A stretch of DNA of 41,572 nucleotides from Planctomycetota bacterium. Lineage in GTDB: Bacteria; Planctomycetota; UBA8108; UBA1146; JAKEFC01. Shown here piece after piece: positions 8,258 through 17,263 of the stretch. The position numbers and the translations under genes are program-made. The first letter of the stretch is position 1. Each line of letters begins with the position of its first letter. Under the pieces are notes generated by a model, which saw only the letters and a program-made list of their open reading frames with translations, did not search any database and was not told the origin of the DNA. The stretch is from contig JAKEFC010000076.1 in assembly GCA_022616235.1 (NCBI GenBank), forward strand, positions 1 through 41,572, in the 5' to 3' direction.

Positions 8258-8583
8258 GAAAAATCCTTTCCGGGGCATTCCAGGCGATTCTTGTGGAGCG
8301 ATCGAGCGCGCGCGCCGGGAGCGGCTGGGCCCCGGCACATCCGGTACAACGTACCGCGCGCGGCGCTCGTTTCGGAACCCGGTGCGGCACACAAACTCTG
8401 CCAATTCCGCGCTCGGAATGAGAGTAGGGGTTCCCTCCGCGGACATCCAGCGCGCGGCGGCGAATTCCCGGCGGGCCCGACGAAAAAGGCCACCGGGAGG
8501 CGCCCCGGTGGCCCACTCAGGAAAGAAGGAAATAAAGATAGCGATAATGTGTTCTGCGCCCGGCGGCCAACCTCGGCCGGGCT
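8258..8583. other. Intergenic region with minus-strand terminator
   Basis: No gene is seen. It holds the terminator of the upstream protease gene (8483-8513) and, at 8341-8355, the short palindrome GGTACAACGTACC, which may mark a regulatory site before the LolA-like gene. Confidence 0.45.
8483..8513 (-). terminator. Rho-independent terminator of the protease gene
   Basis: Read on the minus strand, GGCCACCGGG pairs with CCCGGTGGCC around a six-base loop and is followed by five T residues (A run at 8483-8487 on the plus strand). Confidence 0.85.
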
Positions 8584-9768
8584 CTACTCCGTGGGTGGGA
8601 GCTGTCCCCCCGCCGGAACGACCGCCGCGGCGCTCGTCAGCAGGCCGGGAAAGATCTTCGCGGCGGTCCCTTCGGGACCCTTTTCCTTGAGCCAATCCCG
8701 CACCGCGGCCATGGGAATGAAGAGGCCCATGTGCGGTACCACCAATGGCTGCTGCCCCTTGCCGTAGGTGTAGATCATGCTCGAGATGCCGATTAGGTGT
8801 CCGTTCCCGACGAGATAGACGCCGCCTCCGGAATTGCCGAAGAAGGTCGGCGCGCTGATCATCCAGAAGTTCTGTCCTTCGACGACCTTGTCCTGCGACG
8901 AGATCTCTCCCGCGGTCGGCATCGGCTTGTTGCCGAGCGGACAACCGACCGCGTAGATCGGATCGAACATCTGCACGTCGCTCAGCATCTCTGCCGTGGC
9001 GATCGCGGCCGTGTAGGGCCACGGGCTCTCGCGCTCCACGGTGAGGAGCGCGATGTCGATGTCTCGCTGAAAGGCGATGAGGCGCGCCTCGGTCGCTTCC
9101 TCCGCAAGCTGATCCGTTTCGAGGTCGATGAAACGGAGGTCATCGATCTCATCGCTTCCCGCCGCGCCATCCATGATCTCGAGCACGACGTGATAGGCGG
9201 TGAGAATGTATGTCTCCGTCGCGCCATTCTCGCCGGTCGGTTGCGAGTAGACGACGACGCCGCTGCCGACGGTGCCATTCCCGCGCAATTGCACGACGGG
9301 ATAGATCATGTGCCGCTTCATCTCGAGCGGCTGGCGCCGTATCGAGCTTTCGAGATCCTTGATCTTGTCGCGTACGTCCTCGGTCTCGCGCGTCGAATTG
9401 AATGCGGCGCCTTCGATGCGATCGATGCCGGATTCGAGCATCGCCCGCAATTCCCCATGGCGCGAATCCACGAGACGCGTAAAGGTTGCACGCTCTGATT
9501 CGAGCCGCTCCCCTTGACTCTCGACGCGGCTGCGACATGCCGCCAATTCCGAGATCGATCGGTCGACGGTTTCGCGCGTGAGTTCCTGAGTCGACTCCAG
9601 GTTGCGGAGTCGGCCTCCCTGCGAGCCTTGGAGCTGCGCGATGCCTCCCGTCACGTGCAACGCCTCGAAGCGTGCATCGGTGACTTGACCTTGGACCCAA
9701 ATGAAGAGCGCTAGGATCAACCCAATCCTGACTGCTTCGATGAGCAGCCAGCGGACCGGTCCACGCAT
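8584..9768 (-). CDS. Membrane-anchored trypsin-fold serine protease
   Basis: The 394-residue protein has one N-terminal membrane segment (about 10-28, IEAVRIGLILALFIWVQ) and a long heptad-rich coiled-coil region (about 50-150). A chymotrypsin-fold protease domain fills the rest. The catalytic triad is visible: H193 in LTAYHVV, D238 in RDIDIALL and S313 in FFGNSGGGVYL. No PDZ domain follows, unlike DegP/HtrA. It is probably anchored in the inner membrane with the protease in the periplasm. The ATG at 9768 is chosen over an upstream ATG because AGGAAGGA lies six bases before it. Its own terminator lies at 8483-8513. Substrates are unknown. Confidence 0.85.
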   Translation of the reverse strand: MRGPVRWLLIEAVRIGLILALFIWVQGQVTDARFEALHVTGGIAQLQGSQGGRLRNLESTQELTRETVDRSISELAACRSRVESQGERLESERATFTRLVDSRHGELRAMLESGIDRIEGAAFNSTRETEDVRDKIKDLESSIRRQPLEMKRHMIYPVVQLRGNGTVGSGVVVYSQPTGENGATETYILTAYHVVLEIMDGAAGSDEIDDLRFIDLETDQLAEEATEARLIAFQRDIDIALLTVERESPWPYTAAIATAEMLSDVQMFDPIYAVGCPLGNKPMPTAGEISSQDKVVEGQNFWMISAPTFFGNSGGGVYLVGNGHLIGISSMIYTYGKGQQPLVVPHMGLFIPMAAVRDWLKEKGPEGTAAKIFPGLLTSAAAVVPAGGQLPPTE

Positions 9769-10098
9769 CGCGATTCCTTCCTCTGCCTGCCGGCGCGCAG
9801 CAAGTGCGCGGCGGCAGCGTGCTCCCATGCAGTCCATTTATCGGCCGCGCGCGCGACTGCCTGCAACCGCCGGAAAGCCGCATGGAATGGCGTTCCGCAG
9901 CCGGGCGGCTCGTGGCGCGGGCTGGTGTGCTGGAGTGGGACGGAAACAGGGCGTCGTTCGCGCGAAGGCATTGCCGCGACCCGCGCGCCTTGCGGTCAAG
10001 GGGAGGCTCGGAGCGAGGCAAATACCTCTAGGAAAGATTACGATGCGCGGCGCTGGGTCGGCAAAAAGCGGGCCCGCCCTAGGCGGTGCGGAGGCGTG
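9769..10098. other. Intergenic region between the LeuRS-like gene and the protease gene
   Basis: No coding sequence is supported. It includes a terminator-like element at 10063-10086, just after the LeuRS-like stop codon, and presumably the protease promoter, which I could not place. Confidence 0.4.
10063..10086 (-). terminator. Probable terminator of the LeuRS-like gene
   Basis: On the minus strand CCGCCTAGGGCGG and the overlapping GCGGGCCCGC can form GC-rich stems immediately before TTTTT, about a dozen bases after the stop codon. The two stems are alternatives, so the call is moderate. Confidence 0.45.
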
Positions 10099-12717
10099 TC
10101 AGTTGGCCTGTTGGGCGGCGCCGCCGGCGGCTTCGTGCGTCTGGCGGCCGGCGGGGAGGAACACGAAATTGACGAGGCGGTCCGGCACGACGAATACGTG
10201 GTCGGCGCGGCGGTCGCCGAGGAATTGCTGCACGCGCGGGCGCCGGAGCACGATGTCGAGCAGTTGATTCTTGGCGATTCCGCCCTCAACGACCACGCGA
10301 TCCCGCACGCGGCGGTCGATCATGACGGCGACTTCGACCTCGAGCGGCTTCAAGAGTTCCGGCGAGAACTCCGGCCACTTCTGCGCGAACACCGACCCTT
10401 CGCCATCCAGCTTTTCCCAAAGTTCCGCCGCGAGGAAGGGGCAGAACGGCGCGAAGAGAACGACGAAGGTCCGCAGCGTCGCGCGATCCGCCTCCTCCGG
10501 TGTGCAGTCGCGGCTGCGAAGGAACTTGATGAACTCCATGAAGGCGCTGACGGCCTTGTTGAAATGGTAAGTCTCGATCGCACGCGTCACGCGGCGTATG
10601 AGGCGGTGCTTCTCGACGAGCACCTTGCGGCTCACGAACTTCCCGCTCTCCCGCCGACTCATGATCGAGTGGTAGACGCGGCGTAGAAAGCGCTGGCAGC
10701 CGTGGAGCCCGCTTTCGCTCCACGCCACGTCCTCTTCCGCGGGCGCGAGGAAGAGGAGGTGCAAGCGCAGCGCGTCTGCGCCGAACCGCTCCAAGTACGG
10801 CGCCGCATCGATGCTGTCGGCGCGATGGGCGGCGCGGCCGCCGGCGCTCTTCGCGGGCGTGCCTGCGTGGATCCTGCCGCGGATGAGCAGGCGCCGAAAC
10901 GGTTCCTCTTGCGGCACCATTCCGATGTCGTGCAAGAAGTAGGAAAAGAAGCGCACGTACAAGAGGTGCAGGATCGCGTGTTCGATCCCGCCGACGCACA
11001 GGTCGACGGGGAACCATTCCCGCGCAGTCTCCGCGTCGAAGGGGGCGCTCGCGCAGCGAGGGCTCAAGTAGCGCAGGAAGTACCAGCAGGAGCCGGCCCA
11101 CTGCGGCATCGTGTTCGTGTCGCGCTCGGCCTCGCCATCGCAGGTCGGGCAACGCGTCTTTCGGAACGAATCGATGCGGGCGAGCGGGCTCCGCCCTTGG
11201 TCGGGGCGCGGCAGCGGTGGATTGTCGGGAAGGACGACCGGCAGCGTGTCGTCCGCCACCGGCACGATGCCGCACTTCACGCAGTGCACGACCGGTATCG
11301 GCTCTCCCCAGAAGCGCTGCCGCGCGAAGACCCAGTCATGGATGTTGAATCGGATGTGTGGCTCGAGGGCTTCCGTGTGCTTCAAGGAATCGTGGATGCG
11401 CCGGCGCGCCTCGTCCACGGGCAGGCCGCTCAAGGTGCCGGCGTTGATCATGACGCTCGGGCGGCCGTTGGTGCGCGGAAGCGGCTGGCGATCGGGGCCG
11501 CGGCGCTCCGCGTAGACGGTGCGGATCAGCAATTTGTGCTTTTCCGCGAAAGCTCGGTGCAACTCGACGTGACCGGGGATTCCGAGCGCGGCGCCGAAGC
11601 CGAAGTGCGGAAGCACGAAGGAACTGATCCAGATCGGCATTTGCTGCAGCGTCACGGGGTTGATCGCGAACGCGCCGGTTGGCCGACCATCGGGAATGCC
11701 TTGCTGCGAGATGCGGTCTCGCTCCTTCAAGCGCCGCGTCTTCTCGACGTACTCCTGCACTTCTTCGCGGTAGAAGTCATCGCAAATCGTCGTGACGACC
11801 GGATGCTCCGGCGCCAATACTACGAACGTCGCACCGGGGAGGCGCTCGATATGGCGCAGGAACACGGGGAATTCTTCGTATTCGTAGAGAAACTCACTGG
11901 ACGCCTTCAGAGTCACTTTGAAGCCGCGGCGCCGGCCGATCCAATGGCGCTGCATCGACGAGACCCGCGCCGGCCACTCGAGGGAACGGAGCCCGTGGTG
12001 GAGGCGGTCGGCGTACTCGGTGATGCGAAGCACCCACTGGGGGATCTTGCGCTCCTCGACGTCGTGGTTGCAGTGAATGCAGCGGCCTTCGCGCACTTCC
12101 TCGTTCGAGAGATTCACGCCGCATTGCGGGCACCACTTCATCGGGAGTTCTTCGTGGACCGCGAGCCCCCGTTCGCACATGCGTAGGAAGATCCACTGCG
12201 TCCACCGATAGAAGTCCGGATCGGACGTCCTCAGCTCGCGATCCCAGTCGATGCGCGCGCCGAACGCATGCAACTGTTCGCGCATGCGTTCGATTCCGCG
12301 CGCCACGACCTCTTGCGGCGCGATCCGGTTCGCGGCGGCCTCCTGCTCGATCTGCAAGCCGAAGGAATCCCACCCGATCGGGCGCAGGACCTCGAAGCCA
12401 TTCGCCTCCTTGAAGCGCGCGCAGACATCCGTGATCGCAATCCCCCAGAGCTGATTCACGCTCAAGCCGGAGAGCGACGGATATGGAAACATGTCGAGCA
12501 GATAGAACCGCTTGCGCTCGGGGGGCGCCGGGGCGGGGGCCGGCGGTGCCGCGCCGGCCGTGGCGGCGTCGCCCGACTTGCCGGGCTCCGGGGGCGGCCC
12601 CGGAGCCGCCGGCGCCGCCGCGGCGGCACGCGGCAAGTGCGGATTGTCGCGCCAATGCTGGCGCCACTTCTGCTCGGCGGCTCGCCAGTCGAAGTCCGGG
12701 GGTTTGTCATTTGCCAT
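10099..12717 (-). CDS. Leucyl-tRNA synthetase homologue with degenerate active sites
   Basis: The 872-residue protein aligns throughout with bacterial LeuRS: the DMFPYPS strand, Zn-binding WCPQCG/CIHC pairs, HDWVFARQRFWGEPIPV, MPQWAGSCWYFLRY, GGIEHAILHLLY, an anticodon-binding helix bundle and a C-terminal VVPDRLVNFV tail. The signatures are altered. The HIGH position reads SVNQ (residues 86-89; usually HVGH). KMSKS reads TPAKS (620-624), and the KGN that usually follows is AGG. The editing TTRPDT reads LRHIER. In the editing site's usual PAHDERD the last four residues are ELHR, with the aspartates lost. An Ala/Pro-rich insertion of about 38 residues follows the first helix. Family LeuRS charges tRNA-Leu; this copy is predicted to do so poorly or not at all and may be a paralogue. 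The ATG at 12717 has GAGG nine bases upstream. Confidence 0.85.
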   Translation of the reverse strand: MANDKPPDFDWRAAEQKWRQHWRDNPHLPRAAAAAPAAPGPPPEPGKSGDAATAGAAPPAPAPAPPERKRFYLLDMFPYPSLSGLSVNQLWGIAITDVCARFKEANGFEVLRPIGWDSFGLQIEQEAAANRIAPQEVVARGIERMREQLHAFGARIDWDRELRTSDPDFYRWTQWIFLRMCERGLAVHEELPMKWCPQCGVNLSNEEVREGRCIHCNHDVEERKIPQWVLRITEYADRLHHGLRSLEWPARVSSMQRHWIGRRRGFKVTLKASSEFLYEYEEFPVFLRHIERLPGATFVVLAPEHPVVTTICDDFYREEVQEYVEKTRRLKERDRISQQGIPDGRPTGAFAINPVTLQQMPIWISSFVLPHFGFGAALGIPGHVELHRAFAEKHKLLIRTVYAERRGPDRQPLPRTNGRPSVMINAGTLSGLPVDEARRRIHDSLKHTEALEPHIRFNIHDWVFARQRFWGEPIPVVHCVKCGIVPVADDTLPVVLPDNPPLPRPDQGRSPLARIDSFRKTRCPTCDGEAERDTNTMPQWAGSCWYFLRYLSPRCASAPFDAETAREWFPVDLCVGGIEHAILHLLYVRFFSYFLHDIGMVPQEEPFRRLLIRGRIHAGTPAKSAGGRAAHRADSIDAAPYLERFGADALRLHLLFLAPAEEDVAWSESGLHGCQRFLRRVYHSIMSRRESGKFVSRKVLVEKHRLIRRVTRAIETYHFNKAVSAFMEFIKFLRSRDCTPEEADRATLRTFVVLFAPFCPFLAAELWEKLDGEGSVFAQKWPEFSPELLKPLEVEVAVMIDRRVRDRVVVEGGIAKNQLLDIVLRRPRVQQFLGDRRADHVFVVPDRLVNFVFLPAGRQTHEAAGGAAQQAN

Positions 12718-12830
12718 GGGCACCGATTCCTCTGGCGCGAAGTCTGTTATCTGGGCTCGAAACCGGGCTCGGAATCCGGCTCGGGGGCGATGGTCACTTG
12801 CGTGCAAAGCGGCATCGGGAAAGGATTTGG

Positions 12831-12859
12831 ATTATAGATCTTCGCACGCGGCGCTCCAA
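12831..12859 (-). promoter_or_regulatory. Sigma-70-type promoter of the LeuRS-like gene
   Basis: On the minus strand TTGGAG (12859-12854) and a perfect TATAAT (12836-12831) are 17 bases apart. The predicted leader is about 105 bases long. No T-box or attenuator structure was recognised in it. Confidence 0.65.
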
Positions 12860-12868
12860 GCTTTTCCC

Positions 12869-12896
12869 TTGACGGAGTGGGGATGCAGCCTAGACT
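12869..12896 (+). promoter_or_regulatory. Sigma-70-type promoter for tRNA-Ala
   Basis: TTGACG (12869-12874) and TAGACT (12891-12896) are 16 bases apart, pointing toward the tRNA. It lies back to back with the divergent promoter of the LeuRS-like gene. Confidence 0.5.
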
Positions 12897-12966
12897 CGCA
12901 CGGTTGCTTTCGCAGCGAAATTGCGGCGAAATCGCACTCGCGGCGGAAGCGTGACAGTCGATTCAC

Positions 12967-13039
12967 GGGGGATTAGCTCAGCTGGGAGAGCGCGACGCTG
13001 GCAGTGTCGAGGTCAGGGGTTCGAGCCCCCTATCCTCCA
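12967..13039 (+). tRNA. tRNA-Ala (GGC)
   Basis: The 73-base sequence folds as a cloverleaf. The acceptor GGGGGAT pairs with ATCCTCC with one wobble pair, and the D arm is GCTCAGCTGGGAGAGC. The anticodon stem CGACG/TGTCG holds the loop CTGGCAG with anticodon GGC. The T arm is AGGGG TTCGAGC CCCCT. The discriminator is A and CCA is not encoded. A T-rich run follows. Confidence 0.95.
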
Positions 13040-13211
13040 TTTTTCTTTCTCGCCCGAAACGACACCGGAAACGACGCGGCATCGCAGGCACGCTGTCGAC
13101 CCTCTTCGCTGTGATGTTCCCCGAAGCCACTTCCTTCGGCTCTCCTTGCGCGCGCGCGCGGGGCTCCCGAAAATGGCGCCGCCGAAGCAAGTCGCAGCGG
13201 CTGGGAATCGA

Positions 13212-14777
13212 ATGGCAGGCACGTCGTGCGTGATGGAGACCACATTGCGTGAATCGCGCGGGCGCCGGCGGATGCCCCTCTGGCCATTGCTCTTCGTACT
13301 CGGACTACTTGGGCAATGCGCGGAGGCGGCGGCGCAGGCCGAACCCGCGGATTCCAAGCCCCGCCGCGAGGGCCCAACCTCCCCCACGGCGGTCTTCATC
13401 TATCCCGTCATCGGGACCCTCGACGACTCGAATTGCGAGCGGATCCACGATGACCTCGCGCTCCTCATCGATCAGCACGGATTTCGCAACTTCCTGCTCG
13501 AGATCGACTCGCCGGGAGGCGACCTCGCCGCTGTGCGCGAGTTGGCCATCTACATCGACAGCTTGAGCAAGCAGTCGATCACGACAATTGCCTATATTCC
13601 GACTGGGAAGTCGGCCTTCTCCGGAGGCACGCTTCTCGCCTTCGCCTGCAAGCACCTCGAGATGGGGGAGAACTCGCGGATCGGCGACGTGGCGCTGGTA
13701 GACAGCGTGTGGCATCAGCCTCTACCCGAGAAGATCCAATCCTTCGTACGCGCCGATCTCCTGCGATACGCGCGCGAGCGCTTCCCGAAGCGGCTCGTGG
13801 AAGCGATGGTATCGCAAGGCCCGCGCGTCTATCGCGCCCAACTGCGAACCGCCACGGGCACCGAGACGCAGTACCTCACGGACGAAGAGCTGGAGAAGGA
13901 GGCAGCGCGGGTAATCAATCGCGAAGTGGTGATCGACGCAGGCAGACTGCTCGTCCTCGACGAGAAGGCCGCGAAGCTGAACGACTTCATCCAATACGTG
14001 TTTCCGACGCGCGAGCAACTGCTCGAGCACCACAGCCTATTGGGCGGCGACTACCACCTCGATGACTTCCGCCTGCGAGGCACCTTCTCCGGCAGCATGG
14101 AGAACTGGACGCGCTGGTTCCTCGGGAACGACTGGGTGCGTTTCGCGCTCATCCTGCTCGGCGTCCTCGGCGTCGTCTTCGAGATCAAGTTCCCCGGCAC
14201 GACGCTCCCCGGCGCGGTCGGGCTCGGCTGCTTCATCCTGTTCTTCGTGGGCGCGTTCCTCGGCGGCACCGCAGGATGGGTGGAGCTTGCGGTGTTCGCC
14301 GCTGGGCTCGTGCTCCTCGCCGTGGAGATCTTCCTCCTCCCCGGATTCGGAGTCGCAGGCTTCAGCGGGCTCATCCTCCTCCTCGGCAGCCTGGTCATGG
14401 CGCTCGTAGGATCCGGGACCGGCGATGCTCCTCTCACCGGCGTCATGTCTGCGCTCGCCATCGTGCTTGGCGGTTTCGCCATGAGCGTGATCCTCACTTT
14501 GACGATCCTGCACTTCTTGCCGCAGTCGGCGAGCGTCGGCCAGTCCGGGTTGATCGCGCGTGCGATCCTCTCCGCCGACCCGGGACCGACGCGCCTCTTG
14601 TCGCGCAAGGGCAAGGTCGTGTCGCCGTTGCGCCCCGCCGGAAAGATCGACGTCGACGGCGAGATCATCGATGCGACCTCCTCCGGGGAATTCCTCGACA
14701 ACGGCATCGCCGTCGAGGTGATCGACGTCAAAGGGAATCGAGTCGTGGTTCGCAGCGCCGGCGGAACGTCGCAGTAG
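13212..14777 (+). CDS. NfeD/ClpP-class membrane serine protease (NfeD1b type)
   Basis: The 521-residue protein has a signal sequence (about 21-42), a ClpP-like protease domain (about 58-270), four to five membrane segments (about 295-440) and a C-terminal soluble NfeD OB-fold (about 455-520: GKVVSPLRPAGKIDVDG). The likely nucleophile is S137 in SAFSGGTLLA; K174 may be the general base of the Ser-Lys dyad known in this family. LEIDSPGG matches the family's oxyanion strand. These proteases occur next to flotillin or stomatin and are thought to work with them in membrane microdomains. It heads an operon with a short NfeD and floA. The start is uncertain: ATG at 13212 is preferred, but 13233 and 13272 are possible. 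Confidence 0.86.
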   Translation: MAGTSCVMETTLRESRGRRRMPLWPLLFVLGLLGQCAEAAAQAEPADSKPRREGPTSPTAVFIYPVIGTLDDSNCERIHDDLALLIDQHGFRNFLLEIDSPGGDLAAVRELAIYIDSLSKQSITTIAYIPTGKSAFSGGTLLAFACKHLEMGENSRIGDVALVDSVWHQPLPEKIQSFVRADLLRYARERFPKRLVEAMVSQGPRVYRAQLRTATGTETQYLTDEELEKEAARVINREVVIDAGRLLVLDEKAAKLNDFIQYVFPTREQLLEHHSLLGGDYHLDDFRLRGTFSGSMENWTRWFLGNDWVRFALILLGVLGVVFEIKFPGTTLPGAVGLGCFILFFVGAFLGGTAGWVELAVFAAGLVLLAVEIFLLPGFGVAGFSGLILLLGSLVMALVGSGTGDAPLTGVMSALAIVLGGFAMSVILTLTILHFLPQSASVGQSGLIARAILSADPGPTRLLSRKGKVVSPLRPAGKIDVDGEIIDATSSGEFLDNGIAVEVIDVKGNRVVVRSAGGTSQ

Positions 14778-14832
14778 GCGGGAATCAACGCCACATGTTG
14801 CAGGCCGCCGCCGAGGCGGGATCGGAACTCCG

Positions 14833-15297
14833 ATGAGCGAAGACTTCTGGGTCCTGATCCTCGTCTACGTCATCGGGCTCGTCCTCTACTTCGTGGAGTT
14901 GTTCTTGCCGTCGGGGGGCACGCTCGCGGCTGCGGCGACCCTCACCGTGGCATTCGCGCTCTGGCGCCTCTTCCCCGAGCATCCGTACATCGCAAGCTCT
15001 TGCATCTTGGTCACGATCGCCTACCTCGTCATATTGATCTATTGGGGAGTCCGGCGCTTGAATTCCGTAACCAGCTTGGCCGGAGGTACCGCCGCCGGCG
15101 CCGACGTCGTGGAGGCCGGGACGCTGGTCGGCGTCGAAGGCACCGCCGTCACCGCGCTTCGCCCCTCCGGCGTCGCCATCATCCACGGCAAGCGCTTCGA
15201 CGTCGTGAGCCGAAGCGGCGAGTTCATCGAAGCGGGCAGCCGCGTCCAAGTGATGGCCGCCGATGGAAACCGGATCGTGGTGCGTCCCCTCGTTTGA
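14833..15297 (+). CDS. Short NfeD-domain membrane protein
   Basis: The 154-residue protein has two membrane segments at about 5-30 and 45-72. A soluble NfeD domain follows (about 88-154), recognisable by LVGVEGTAVTALRPSGVAI, GKRFDVVSRSGEFIEAGSRV and the closing NRIVVRPL strand. It is an OB-fold thought to bind the partner flotillin. It lies 55 bases after the NfeD/ClpP protease and 145 bases before floA. The pairing of a long and a short NfeD protein ahead of a flotillin is known in several bacteria. The C-terminal domain resembles that of the upstream protease (NRVVVRSA versus NRIVVRPL), suggesting an old duplication. Confidence 0.85.
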   Translation: MSEDFWVLILVYVIGLVLYFVELFLPSGGTLAAAATLTVAFALWRLFPEHPYIASSCILVTIAYLVILIYWGVRRLNSVTSLAGGTAAGADVVEAGTLVGVEGTAVTALRPSGVAIIHGKRFDVVSRSGEFIEAGSRVQVMAADGNRIVVRPLV

Positions 15298-15442
15298 GCC
15301 CCTCCGCGCGATGTCCGCCAACCCTCCGCGGCCCAGGGCTCCTTGTGCCGCCCCTTACCCGCGGCTATCTTTGCGCGCCGCGCGGCGGTGAAGCGCCGCA
15401 CGTGCGATAGCAGCGCCAATACTCACGAAAGGCCGGCTCCCG

Positions 15443-16498
15443 ATGTCGCCATTCCTTCTCCAGGCGAAGGGACTGTTCGAGAATCACCCAATCTTGGCCG
15501 GGATCGCCATCCTGGTCTCCGCGATCTTGGTCCTCTTCGGATTCATCTTCTTCCTCAATTTCGGCAGCCTCTACATCCAGGCGCTCTTCTCGGGCTGCAA
15601 GACGCCTGTGAAGGTGTTCGTGGGGATGTGGCTCCGGAAGGTGCAGCCCTCGACGATCATCAACTCCTTGATCACCGCGACCAAGGCCGGCATCAAGGAT
15701 GTGCAACTCGACAAGCTCGAGGCCCATTTCCTAGCGCGCGGCAACGTGAACCGGGTGGTGAACGCGCTGGTCGCCGCGAACAAGGCGAACATCGCCCTCT
15801 CCTTCGACCAAGCCGCGGCGATCGACCTCGCGGGGCGCGACGTGTACGACGCGGTGCGCACCAGCGTGCAACCGAAGGTGATCGATTGCCCGAACCCCGA
15901 AGGAGGGAGAACGACGGTCGACGCGGTGGCCGGGGATGGCATCCAGCTCAAGGCGAAAGCGCGGGTGACCGTGCGCACGAACCTGTCGCGTCTCGTCGGC
16001 GGTGCTACGGAGGAGACGATCATCGCCCGCGTCGGCGAAGGGATCGTGACCACCATCGGCTCGGCGGCCACGCACAAGTCCGTGCTCGCGAATCCCGACC
16101 TTATCTCGAAGACGGTCCTCTCCAAGGGACTCGATGCGGGGACGGCATACGAGATCTTGTCGATCGACATCGCCGACGTGGACGTCGGGGAAAACATCGG
16201 CGCGAAGCTGCAAGCCGAACAAGCGGAGTCGGACAAGCGCGTCGCGCAAGCGCTGGCCGAGAAGCGCCGCGCGCTCGCCGTCGCGCAAGAACAGGAGAAC
16301 ATCGCGGAAATTGCGGCCAACCGCGCGAAGCTGGTCCTCGCCGAGGCGGAGGTGCCCCGCAGCATCGCCGATGCGTTTCGCAAGGGCCATCTCGGGATCA
16401 TGGACTACTATCGGATGAAGAACATCCAGGCGGACACGACCATGCGCGAGCAGATCGGGCGCGATCCGGCCAAGGACAAAGATGAACTGCACGGGTAG
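15443..16498 (+). CDS. floA: Flotillin-like protein FloA
   Basis: The 351-residue protein has one membrane hairpin near the start (about 18-42) and an SPFH/band-7 domain (about 60-220). A helical tail rich in Glu/Ala follows (about 230-320: [21 protein letters not shown]...). The sequence [15 protein letters not shown], the [15 protein letters not shown] region and the C-terminal [10 protein letters not shown] are hallmarks of the bacterial YqfA/FloA type. FloA scaffolds membrane microdomains. Length and start fit the family; GAAAGG lies ten bases before ATG 15443. It follows two NfeD proteins, its usual partners. Confidence 0.95.
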   Translation: MSPFLLQAKGLFENHPILAGIAILVSAILVLFGFIFFLNFGSLYIQALFSGCKTPVKVFVGMWLRKVQPSTIINSLITATKAGIKDVQLDKLEAHFLARGNVNRVVNALVAANKANIALSFDQAAAIDLAGRDVYDAVRTSVQPKVIDCPNPEGGRTTVDAVAGDGIQLKAKARVTVRTNLSRLVGGATEETIIARVGEGIVTTIGSAATHKSVLANPDLISKTVLSKGLDAGTAYEILSIDIADVDVGENIGAKLQAEQAESDKRVAQALAEKRRALAVAQEQENIAEIAANRAKLVLAEAEVPRSIADAFRKGHLGIMDYYRMKNIQADTTMREQIGRDPAKDKDELHG

Positions 16499-16579
16499 AG
16501 CAATCCAGCATAGGCCCCGCGCGGTTTTGGAGCGGCTTCGCCGTAGACGGCTCGGTTGCCCGCACGCTGGAGGACGTTG

Positions 16580-17182
16580 ATGCCGCGCCGCCTGCGAGAG
16601 ATCCTCGAGCAATTCTGGCCGATCCTCCTAGTAGTAATGCTGCCCTACGTGCTGCGGCTCCTTTCGAAGTTCGGCACCGTCATCGCGCGCGCGCAAGCGC
16701 AGCTCAAGGAAGCAGAGGAGCGGCGGTCTCAGGAGATGCAGGCGGAGGAGCGATTGCGAGGTTCCGTGCAGCATCCTCCCGCGCAGCGAGTCGCGCGCGT
16801 GCAGCAGGAGACCGCGCGTGCGCAGCCTGGGACCACGCGCGCGGGCGCAGAACCGAAGGATCTGGTCACGTACCTCGGCGAGCTGGTCGCGGGGCGGGAT
16901 CCCCGTGTCGCGGCCGCCCCCCGCCCGGTGCGCACGCCGAAACGCGACCGCGAAGCGATCACACCCTCGGCTTCTGCAGTATCCGCCACCGCGGCCGCGG
17001 CGCGCCGGGCTCGCGATACCGCGGTGCGGCGCCAGGAACTCGTGGCCGCCACGAAGCCGGCGCAGGTGCATCACCTCGCGTTGCGCTACGCGGGCGCCGA
17101 TCTGCGCAAGGCGATCATCTGGAGCGAACTGCTCGCGCCGCCGCTCGGCCTGCGCCCGTGGGAGGATCGCGGAGGGGTCTGA
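16580..17182 (+). CDS. Membrane-anchored coiled-coil protein downstream of floA
   Basis: This 200-residue protein has one N-terminal membrane segment (about 8-28, EQFWPILLVVMLPYVLRLL), then a Glu/Gln/Arg-rich helix with coiled-coil spacing (about 35-85). The middle is disordered and Pro/Ala-rich. A conserved-looking C-terminal helix follows (HLALRYAGADLRKAIIWSEL). That tail resembles short motifs in other planctomycete-like anchored proteins, but I cannot name the family. The ATG at 16580 has GGAGGA six bases upstream. It sits 81 bases after floA, where Bacillus has the small unrelated yqfB, so it is a candidate new flotillin partner. Confidence 0.7.
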   Translation: MPRRLREILEQFWPILLVVMLPYVLRLLSKFGTVIARAQAQLKEAEERRSQEMQAEERLRGSVQHPPAQRVARVQQETARAQPGTTRAGAEPKDLVTYLGELVAGRDPRVAAAPRPVRTPKRDREAITPSASAVSATAAAARRARDTAVRRQELVAATKPAQVHHLALRYAGADLRKAIIWSELLAPPLGLRPWEDRGGV

Positions 17183-17217
17183 CCCGACGCGCGGAGCGAG
17201 AAGTGCCGCGCGCACCC

Positions 17218-17245
17218 TTGTCCGAACACTCCAACTCTCTACAAT
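17218..17245 (+). promoter_or_regulatory. Promoter of tRNA-Leu
   Basis: TTGTCC (17218-17223) and TACAAT (17240-17245) are 16 bases apart and end 18 bases before the mature tRNA. Confidence 0.65.
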
Positions 17246-17263
17246 GCGGCGTTTCCCACCCAG

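Noticed and set aside
12921-13211. Upstream extension of the NfeD/ClpP protease frame
   Set aside because: It would run through tRNA-Ala; a start after the tRNA fits the signal peptide.
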